Source: Chloroflexi bacterium TSY (lineage in GTDB: Bacteria; Chloroflexota; Anaerolineae; Caldilineales; Caldilineaceae). Taken from it: 29,815 nucleotides of DNA. The translations under genes were made by a program, and so were the position numbers. This document shows, in pieces, positions 9,289 through 14,567 of this stretch. Below the pieces are notes generated by a model that did no database searches, was not told the DNA's origin, and saw only the letters and a list, made by a program, of their open reading frames with translations. Where the stretch lies: positions 1 through 29,815 of the forward strand of contig JAHBNG010000156.1 in assembly GCA_019217005.1 (NCBI GenBank). The letters run 5' to 3'. Position 1 is the stretch's first letter. Each line of letters begins with the position of its first letter.

Positions 9289-9351
9289 TCATTGGGAATT
9301 ACCCTAAAAATCGGCGATAACCTGTTTCGTGTAGTCGCATTGACTCTCTGG

Positions 9352-9438
9352 AAATGGGGGCGACGACGACCTCTATGGCGGCCCGGGCGACGACGAGCTA
9401 TGGGGCGGCCCGGGCCATGACCACTGCATTAGCGGCGA
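9352..9438 (+). pseudogene. RTX-repeat fragment on the plus strand, left copy
   Basis: In the frame GGC-GAC-GAC the sequence reads GDDDLYGGPGDDELWGGPGH, followed by DHCISGES: three nonapeptide calcium-binding repeats of the GGxGxDxL type. The fragment lies in inverted orientation to the larger RTX gene at 9931-10647 and is followed at once by two strong hairpins. It has no start and no other domain. Confidence 0.55.
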
Positions 9439-9838
9439 GTCGATTTTTTCGCACGAAAAAATCGAAAATTAGTATCATGGTGCCGTCGCGTACGCGCGAC
9501 GGCACACACGAGGACGGCTCGCCAAGCAGAGGGTGTGATATGGATTCTTGTACACTCTCCTTGAATGCATTCACAGCGGCAAAGCACGCCTGATTCACGG
9601 GTTGCGGACAATCGATCATGAAAAAGAGCGCGATGTCATCGGATGCTGTAAAAATTACCCATTTGGTTAACTGATTGCTGCAAAAGTGATCCAACCCGAC
9701 TAGTGAAATTTCAGGAGCGACACGAAAATGACAAATCCAGCGCCGACCGCATACACAAAGTTGTACAGTACGCTTACCGACTAACCTGCTGAATGCTGTT
9801 CTCCTTTCAACGGCTCGTCGGGCATTGCCAGCGATCAT
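9398..9838 (-). CDS. Hypothetical open frame, left copy
   Basis: A frame of about 147 codons starting MIAGNARRAVERR and containing GLDHFCSNQLTKWVIFTASD and FFMIDCPQPVNQACFAAV. It is kept open over most of its length in the right copy, where it is fused to the RTX frame by indels. No family is recognised and no ribosome-binding site is clear. The last part runs through the two hairpins at 9440-9505, so the natural C-terminus is doubtful. It could be a chance frame. Confidence 0.2.
   Translation of the reverse strand: MIAGNARRAVERRTAFSRLVGKRTVQLCVCGRRWICHFRVAPEISLVGLDHFCSNQLTKWVIFTASDDIALFFMIDCPQPVNQACFAAVNAFKESVQESISHPLLGEPSSCVPSRVRDGTMILIFDFFVRKNRLAANAVVMARAAP
9440..9505. repeat. Two adjacent perfect hairpins, left copy
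   Basis: The first has 12-bp arms TCGATTTTTTCG (9440-9451) and CGAAAAAATCGA (9454-9465) with a 2-base loop. The second has 11-bp arms GTGCCGTCGCG (9480-9490) and CGCGACGGCAC (9495-9505) with a 4-base loop. In the right copy the first is kept and the second is damaged on its right arm. Confidence 0.8.
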
Positions 9839-9930
9839 CTTTGGAGTGATGATAAGCTCGGGGGAGATAGGCGGGAAGCGAGTGCCACTGCGATGTACAG
9901 CCGCGCCAATATGATTGTGTTGGCCGTGGC

Positions 9931-10647
9931 CTATGCGGGGCTGTTGCTGTTGGCAGACGCAGCCGGTTCTTCGCAATTAACTGGCTTTCTCCAATATTCG
10001 TCGTCTTGGCAGACATCGTAGCCCTCCATGCCATCGAGGTAGTCATCATCCGGCCCGCCATCGAGGAAGTCATCGCCCTCAAAGCCCCAGAGGGAGTCAT
10101 CGCCACGGCCGCCTTTTAGGCTGTCGTTGCCCGCCTCGCCCCAGAGGTGGTCGTGGTCCGGGCCGCCATTGATGGTGTCGTGGCCCTCCCCACCCCAGAT
10201 TTGGTCGTGGCCCGGACCGCCATCGATGGTGTCGTGGTCCGGGCCGCCATTGATGTAGTCGTGGCCCGGACCGCCACAGATGGTGTCGGCACCCGCCTCG
10301 CCCCAGAGGTTGTCCTTCCCCCCCAGCCCCACAATCAGGTCGTTGTCAGCGGTGCCATATAAGTAGTCGTTGCCAGAGGTGCCGACGATGAGTGTCCCCG
10401 CGAAGGCCGGCTTTGCATAATACTCGCCTTTCCCTTCCCTCTGAAAAATCTCGTAGTTTCCGCACGTCGTGATAAATCCGTCCCCCTTCGCCGAAGCGCC
10501 CCCTGGGGGGAAGAGCGCCAGCAGCAAAAAGGCAGACAGCACTAGGAAGAAGAAGCGCCCCGGCCCGCCCGCCAACCGATGGGTTTTCCAGGCAGCTGGA
10601 CCAGATGGCTGGACTTGAGCGCATGGAGTTGCGTTTGCGTTTTTCAT
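9931..10647 (-). CDS. Secreted RTX-type calcium-binding protein
   Basis: A 238-residue protein with a polar N-terminus, a hydrophobic signal or anchor at about residues 31-52 (FFFLVLSAFLLLALFPPGG), then TTCGNYEIFQREGKGEYYAK. From about residue 83 to 210 it has roughly thirteen nonapeptide repeats of the hemolysin type (GGPGHDYIN, GGPDHDTID, GGPGHDQIW and so on) that form a calcium-filled parallel beta roll. Two late cysteines (DVCQ, VNCEE) may pair. It lacks a catalytic domain, so the role is probably structural or adhesive outside the cell. Family knowledge says such proteins often leave by type I export, but no exporter gene is nearby. The right copy is frameshifted in several places, so this is the only intact version here. 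Two other pieces of related genes lie at 9352 and 13059 on the other strand. Confidence 0.8.
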   Translation of the reverse strand: MKNANATPCAQVQPSGPAAWKTHRLAGGPGRFFFLVLSAFLLLALFPPGGASAKGDGFITTCGNYEIFQREGKGEYYAKPAFAGTLIVGTSGNDYLYGTADNDLIVGLGGKDNLWGEAGADTICGGPGHDYINGGPDHDTIDGGPGHDQIWGGEGHDTINGGPDHDHLWGEAGNDSLKGGRGDDSLWGFEGDDFLDGGPDDDYLDGMEGYDVCQDDEYWRKPVNCEEPAASANSNSPA

Positions 10648-11134
10648 GAGTTGTTTCTTTTCTCTAATTGACCCTCTAAATGATCGATGTCGCTGGAGGG
10701 GACCACGTCTTTCTGGCGAAAGAACCCGTGATGGCCGGTCAAACCCTGCGTCTGAGGCGTAACACAGACGGTCCCCCTGTCCTAAGTATAGCCCAGATGC
10801 CCCCGCTGGTTCAAATTTGGCGCGGCGGGAAAATCGAAAGCAAGAAAATGGCGGTCTGGACCGCGACTAAAATCCAAGCCTGTGTTGCTTTGGGGATTCA
10901 GCGTGCGAAACGGGGCTTATACACTGGTATATGTGGGTACCCGATCTTCGGGTTGGGTGAGGATTGAAACTTGATGCTAAAGAGTCCCCGCCGCAGGTTT
11001 ACTCGTTATGCCCCCAGCGATTTGTGATCCTAATGGATGGAGCCTCCTCGCTCTTCTCGATCGGCCATCAACTTACGATCCTTTCTCGAATTGACTTTCT
11101 AAATACGCTAAGAGCAATAGACCAGCATGGAGCA
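10648..11134. other. Region without a recognised gene
   Basis: Open frames occur here (for example 10680-10967), but their sequences change frame between the two long-repeat copies and resemble no family, so none is called. The stretch contains a motif AATTGACCCTCTAAAT at 10666-10681, just upstream of the RTX gene, and a near copy AATTGACTTTCTAAAT at 11089-11104. The second lies exactly where the long repeat ends. Confidence 0.4.
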
Positions 11135-11535
11135 GCGGGCGTGAGTGAACGAACCCGTACGGTTCTCAGAGTCAAACCAGGGTCCAACCCGTCTGCTTGC
11201 GTTCCAAAGCCTCCCCTCAATCCCTCAGAGGGGCTTCTTGAGCCAAGGAAAGATGAGTGGCCACGAGAAGACAAGGCGTTCCCCGGGGCGCTTCGGCTTC
11301 GGCCGGCAAACGCCCGATTGCCTGGCGGCTCAGAAAAGGGCGAAGTGCCGGCCGAAATCCACCAGAAAACCCCTCCCGAAATCAAACTCAGGAAAACTCC
11401 AGGGGGTCTCTCTTTTCGGCCAGTGGTTTGGATCGATGAGGTCTCGGGCATTTGGCGACGAACCCGTACGGTTTGGGCGCGATTTTGCCTCGCTTGCTCT
11501 CTGAGAACCGGACGGGTTCGTTCACTCACGCCCGC
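11135..11535. mobile_element. 401-bp inverted-repeat element (MITE-like)
   Basis: The 37-bp ends at 11135-11171 and 11499-11535 are inverted copies with one mismatch, reading from outside GCGGGCGTGAGTGAACGAAC and on to GGTTCTCAGAG. The similarity may extend a little further outward (GACCAGC on the left, GGGTCC on the right). A third partial copy of the end motif (CGAACCCGTACGGTTTGG) lies inside at about 11459. No transposase is encoded; open frames across it are by-products of the symmetry. The same end sequence brackets the restriction-modification operon at 18285 and 20566. No target duplication could be recognised. Confidence 0.7.
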
Positions 11536-11743
11536 GGGTCCCAGTCTTTTTAATGAACCGTTAGCCGTACATAACGATCACATTTGAGACCATTTGTTGG
11601 ATTTGTTGTGACTAAACTCCCAGTGTAAGAAACCTGATGTAGCGGTAGGGGGGTCAAATCTCTACAGGCTGACCGCAAAAGACCGTGCGGGCAGCCACAC
11701 GCACGTCATCTGGAGTTTTGATTAATTTGAGGGATTTCGGAGG

Positions 11744-11772
11744 TTGACAGATTGGTATAACGGGTATACAAT
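11744..11772 (+). promoter_or_regulatory. Promoter of the toxin-antitoxin pair
   Basis: A near-consensus sigma-70 promoter: TTGACA at 11744-11749, 17-base spacer, TACAAT at 11767-11772. The region from TTGACA to the downstream TGTCAA (11774-11779) is an imperfect inverted repeat with an inner GGTATA/GTATAC pair, a likely operator for autoregulation by the antitoxin. The antitoxin ATG follows 43 bp after the -10 box. Confidence 0.7.
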
Positions 11773-11814
11773 TGTCAAGTAAACATCGACTAGACGATGA
11801 AAGGAGATGTTGAT

Positions 11815-12111
11815 ATGCTTGATATGCCCACAGTTTTACCCGTATCCGATTTGCGCTACAAGCACCGCGAAGTATTCGACAAACTAGACCAAGGGCCGGT
11901 CATACTGGCTCAACGAAGCCGCGAAGCCGCCGTCTTAGTCTCTGTCGAAGAGTGGCGCAAGATTGCGAAGCGGATCGGAATGCTTGAACAGCGCGAACGC
12001 ACTCGGGTCGCTGACGAGCAGTTCGCCGCAATCAAGGCGGGGGATTGTCCGCCATCAATGCCTCTCGAAGACCTGGAGAAATTAGACCGTGAGATTACAG
12101 CCGAGTCATGA
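11815..12111 (+). CDS. Antitoxin, Phd/YefM family
   Basis: A 98-residue antitoxin of a type II toxin-antitoxin pair. The N-terminal part MLDMPTVLPVSDLRYKHREV, then FDKLDQGPVILAQRSREAAV and LVSVEEWRKI, is the Phd/YefM DNA-binding fold, which binds its own promoter. The C-terminal third (EDLEKLDREITAES) would wrap the toxin. The ATG at 11815 is chosen because AAGGAG lies at 11801-11806, eight bases before it; an upstream in-frame ATG at 11797 has no ribosome-binding site. The gene overlaps the downstream toxin frame by 23 bp, consistent with coupled translation. Such pairs stabilise plasmids and integrative elements, which fits the surrounding replication genes. Confidence 0.85.
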   Translation: MLDMPTVLPVSDLRYKHREVFDKLDQGPVILAQRSREAAVLVSVEEWRKIAKRIGMLEQRERTRVADEQFAAIKAGDCPPSMPLEDLEKLDREITAES

Positions 12112-12328
12112 GCTACTTCGCGCGATGTATCTTCCGGCTAATGTTGAACTTCGCCGAATGCTTCAGTCGCTTGTTAAAGACCCGCGCCCAGGTTGGGCAA
12201 CACGCGTTGAGGGGAAGAAAGAGCGATACGAGTTTGAAGCCTTCGGCGTATGGGTTCAGTATGAAATAGACGAGACAGGAATGGAAACGGTTATAACAGC
12301 GACCATGATCGAGCAACCTTCGTTATAG
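12089..12328 (+). CDS. Toxin, RelE/ParE-like
   Basis: A 79-residue basic protein starting at GTG 12089, inside the antitoxin gene. It reads RLQPSHELLRAMYLPANVEL, then LVKDPRPGWATRVEG and FGVWVQYEIDET. The pattern of a helical N-terminal half with DPRPG, then a beta strand of the type GvWvqYeId, fits the RelE/ParE toxin superfamily, whose members cleave ribosome-bound mRNA or poison gyrase. Which activity applies cannot be told. A later ATG at 12125 would give a 67-residue protein. The direct overlap with the Phd/YefM gene is the strongest argument for the call. Confidence 0.65.
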   Translation: MRLQPSHELLRAMYLPANVELRRMLQSLVKDPRPGWATRVEGKKERYEFEAFGVWVQYEIDETGMETVITATMIEQPSL

Positions 12329-12395
12329 AGACGCTGTAGTAATCCAAGCCGTGCATCGATCTCGGATCGTATATGAGACGGGGCGGAAAGTGGTT

Positions 12396-12800
12396 ATCAT
12401 GTTCTCGCGTCCTGTTCCTAGTTTGCAGCCAACAGAAGTCATCAAAGAACGTCAAGACAAACCGCCAATGCAAAGTAAGCAGGCGGCATTAGAAAAGCTT
12501 ATCAAAGCCGCACAGGAGCTTATCGAGAAAGAGCCAGGCTTTGCTCTGGCTACTTTAGCGGAACAGTCAGGAGTCTCATTGCCGACCGTGAGAAAGCACT
12601 GGGAAACCCTGACAACGCAAATGGGGCTAAATTGGATCGACTTACCCTGTTTACAAACAATGACCCAAGAGGGCAAACGTTCACGAACAGTACGAATTGC
12701 AATGACACCCAAATTGGTTGAATCAATAAGATTGCATGTAAGAAACGGTCGTTTCTTGCATGCAAAGTTTCCTACCTACGTCTTGGGAAATCGATCTTGA
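12396..12800 (+). CDS. Helix-turn-helix protein of unknown role
   Basis: The protein has about 134 residues from ATG 12396 (MFSRPVPSLQPTEV); an earlier start at 12351 is possible. A lysine/glutamate-rich helix is followed by FALATLAEQSGVSLPTVRKH, a clear helix-turn-helix in which SLPTVRKHW is the recognition helix. The C-terminal part (SRTVRIAMTPKLVESIRLHV) is not recognised. A 30-bp near-perfect palindrome at 12734-12763 (arms around GCATGTAAGAAACG, one mismatch) lies inside the last codons. The frame stops six bases before the MITE at 12806, so the original C-terminus may have been replaced. A regulatory or replication-accessory role is plausible for an element of this type. Confidence 0.5.
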   Translation: MMFSRPVPSLQPTEVIKERQDKPPMQSKQAALEKLIKAAQELIEKEPGFALATLAEQSGVSLPTVRKHWETLTTQMGLNWIDLPCLQTMTQEGKRSRTVRIAMTPKLVESIRLHVRNGRFLHAKFPTYVLGNRS

Positions 12801-12805
12801 TGCCC

Positions 12806-12961
12806 GGGGTGGTTCAGAATTAGGTTTACACTTTTGATACATAGATAAAAATCTATATTGAGGTCATTTTCTGCCTGAGCATGGCTCAAAGTAGAAAATA
12901 TAAACATCTTTTCTCTTTGCAAAAATGTAAACCTAATTGTCCGCCTAAAATGAACCACCCC
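12806..12961. mobile_element. 156-bp MITE derived from the neighbouring IS type
   Basis: The ends are inverted: GGGGTGGTTCAGAATTAGG on the left, and the complement of AAAATGAACCACCCC on the right. Both also contain TAGGTTTACA further in, offset by an 11-bp difference. The left about 100 bp follow the leader of the IS at 13372 (CACTTTTGATA, AAAAATCTATAT, AATATAAAC), but no transposase remains. It is therefore an internally deleted relative of that IS. The flanks show no clear target duplication. Confidence 0.75.
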
Positions 12962-13058
12962 ACCTTTTGCGGTCCTTTCGACTTGATTTCATACTGACCC
13001 CCGTTGCCTGGTTTGAAATCTCTGGCATGGTAGGTTCAGGCGCCTGGAAACATAATCC

Positions 13059-13235
13059 GCTTTGCTGCTGGCGCTCTTCCCCCCAAGTGGCGCTTCGGCG
13101 CAGGAGGACAGTCCCGTTGTCACGACGTGCGGCGGCCACACGATTTATCAGAGAGGGGGGCACGGCGAGTATTATACAGAGCCGGCCAACGACTTTCTCT
13201 GCCAGAACGGCTCTCCTGGAAGAAGTGGTTGCTAA
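13059..13235 (+). pseudogene. N-terminal fragment of a secreted RTX-family relative
   Basis: The frame reads ALLLALFPPSGASAQED, then VVTTCGGHTIYQRGGHGEYY. This parallels the RTX protein at 9931-10647, which has LLLALFPPGGASAKGD then ITTCGNYEIFQREGKGEYY. It is a diverged copy of that gene's signal-peptide and N-terminal part. It has no start codon (TAA at 13053-13055 precedes it), and it ends in a stop at 13233 before any calcium-binding repeat. Confidence 0.6.
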
Positions 13236-13248
13236 TTCAGCAATGTAG

Positions 13249-13371
13249 TTGTTGATCCTTCGGAAGGACCTTAAGAAGGATGAGTTGGGACTGGCACGGC
13301 GGCGCATCAATCAACTGGAGTCGTCAGCCCGCCAACATAAGGGCTACGAGCGGATTGTGAACATTTTTTTA
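13249..13371 (+). pseudogene. Fragment related to the gene at 20567-20873, cut by the IS
   Basis: The frame reads LKKDELGLARRRINQLESSA, then RQHKGYERIVNIF. The minus-strand gene at 20873 reads LQHELRQARHRINQLERRTH. The shared ARxRINQLE core and basic coiled-coil character suggest a common origin. The frame is cut at 13371 by the left end of the IS. Confidence 0.4.
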
Positions 13372-14469
13372 GGGGTGGTTCAAAATTAGGTTTACACTTT
13401 TGATATATAGACAAAAATCTATATGAGACCGTTTTCTCTCTGAGAACCGGCGAAATCAGAGAATATAAACGTTCTTGCTGGTCAAAATGGTAGAGCGTCT
13501 GCCGTGGCCAGAAGCACCACTCAAGCGAGGGCGTGGACGGCCAAAAGTGTATTCAGATTGTCTGATGGTGAAAGCGTTAATCATAATGATTGTTCGGCGC
13601 TTGTATACAGCCTATAGTTTACTGGCTTTTCTAGAGCAGGAGACAGAGTTAACCTGTCAACTGCGTTTACTGCTCTGTGAGAACGGAAAGTTTCCGACGC
13701 GTCGGACCTGGGAAAGACGGTTAACGGTATTACCGGATAGTTTGCCAGGTTTGATTGGTGTTCTAGGACGCCATCTAGTCCAACAGCTTCAACCCTGGGC
13801 TAAGCAAGGGAGAGCGGTCTCAATTGATAGCACCCCCTTACGAGCCAAAGGCGGCGTTTGGCACAAGAAAGATCGGGAGAAAGGCGTCGTGCCTCATTCG
13901 ACCATTGATACTGAGGCGCACTGGTCCAAATCAGGCTATCATGGCTGGTGGTCTGGCTGGAAGTTACATCTGGCCTCAACCGCTACGGCACTCTGGATTC
14001 CGCTGGCTGCTGAACTGACCCCGGCTAACCATGCTGATATTAAGGTGGCTCCCTCTCTCTTGCCTGAACTTCCCTTTGAGACTCGCTATCTCCTTGGAGA
14101 CACCCATTACAATGAACCCGAGTTCCGTGCTCTTTGTCACCGCCAAAACATCGAGTTAGTTGCTACTCGCTATGGTCCCTACCCCCATTCTGATCCGGGC
14201 GTCAAGGTCCGACAACTCTTTCACCGCTTGCGATCGAAATCCATCGAACCTTTCAACAATCTCTTCAAGAATATTTTCGATTGGCAGGGGCAGGTTCCCG
14301 TCAAGGGCCTCACTTCTACTCGCCTTTTTGTTCTTGGCGCTCTTTTACTTTATCAAATCGTTTTGCTTTATCAGTTTGAACGTAATCTGCCCTTAGGCAA
14401 GAATATTAAGCCCCTTCTCAGGGCTGCTTGATTTATGACCACGTCTCAACTAACCAACAATGAACCAGC
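13372..14469 (+). mobile_element. Insertion sequence with DDE transposase
   Basis: The left end at 13372 begins GGGGTGGTTCAAAATTAGG, shared with the MITE at 12806 and the solo end at 18218. The right end is placed near 14469, where the complement reads GCTGGTTCATTGTTGGTTAG, an imperfect inverted copy of the left end. Length would be about 1.1 kb, normal for a one-gene IS. The right boundary is uncertain by some tens of bases. It interrupts the fragment at 13249. Confidence 0.7.
13487..14431 (+). CDS. IS4/IS5-like DDE transposase
   Basis: Transposase of about 314 residues that cuts and joins the IS ends. Catalytic residues, numbered from the alternative TTG start at 13475, are Asp118 in AVSIDSTPLRAKGG, Asp209 in LLGDTHYN and Glu258 in SIEPFNNLFK. 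Between the first two is VWHKKDREKGVVPHSTIDTE and GWKLHLASTATALWIPLA, the style of the DDE_Tnp_1 fold. An N-terminal basic part (KRGRGRPKVYSD) would bind the ends. ATG 13487 is preferred; no clear ribosome-binding site exists for either start. The frame is uninterrupted, so the element may still be active. Assignment to IS4 or IS5 is tentative. Confidence 0.85.
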   Translation: MVERLPWPEAPLKRGRGRPKVYSDCLMVKALIIMIVRRLYTAYSLLAFLEQETELTCQLRLLLCENGKFPTRRTWERRLTVLPDSLPGLIGVLGRHLVQQLQPWAKQGRAVSIDSTPLRAKGGVWHKKDREKGVVPHSTIDTEAHWSKSGYHGWWSGWKLHLASTATALWIPLAAELTPANHADIKVAPSLLPELPFETRYLLGDTHYNEPEFRALCHRQNIELVATRYGPYPHSDPGVKVRQLFHRLRSKSIEPFNNLFKNIFDWQGQVPVKGLTSTRLFVLGALLLYQIVLLYQFERNLPLGKNIKPLLRAA

Positions 14470-14484
14470 ACTGGTCCAATAAAA

Positions 14485-14526
14485 AAATCTGCGCTCCCCA
14501 GGTGATAGAACCAAAAGCGCAGATTT
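14485..14526 (+). terminator. Terminator-like hairpin after the IS
   Basis: Perfect 11-bp arms AAATCTGCGCT (14485-14495) and AGCGCAGATTT (14516-14526) with a 20-base loop. CTCTTTATT follows on the plus strand and a run of seven A residues precedes, so it could stop transcription in both directions. It would insulate the primase-polymerase gene from the transposase. Confidence 0.6.
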
Positions 14527-14567
14527 CTCTTTATTCGACACCAGGCACTATAAGACTAGGTGACTAG

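Larger units (their letters stand above)
3506..11103 (+). repeat. Long direct repeat, left copy (about 7.6 kb)
   Basis: The sequence from 3506 to 11103 recurs in the same orientation at 22380-29815. The upstream flanks differ (CCGACGCCT before the left copy, GGTGGCTCA before the right), so the first shared base is the GG before ACGAAATTAATC. The left copy is about 160 bp longer, because the right copy lacks many short pieces. Most differences are 1-6 base losses in runs or small tandem repeats, plus one about 55-bp indel near 4690-4745 between CTAA repeats. The segment carries at least eight whole or broken genes, described individually. Confidence 0.95.

Noticed and set aside
9354..9593. Open frame starting MGATTTSMAARATT
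   Set aside because: It is a frame-shifted reading of GGxGxD calcium-binding repeats. The correct frame gives GDDDLYGGPG.
10680..10967. Open frame starting MIDVAGGDHVF
   Set aside because: The counterpart at 29399 changes frame half-way because of indels, and no family is recognisable in either version.
10964..11587. Overlapping open frames of 100-200 codons on both strands
   Set aside because: They span the 401-bp inverted-repeat element. Their length comes from the symmetric GC-rich sequence, and they have no domain or ribosome-binding site.
12967..13248. Open frame of 93 codons on the plus strand
   Set aside because: The neighbouring frame of the same DNA gives a clear relative of the RTX protein's N-terminus, so this frame is a shadow of that remnant.
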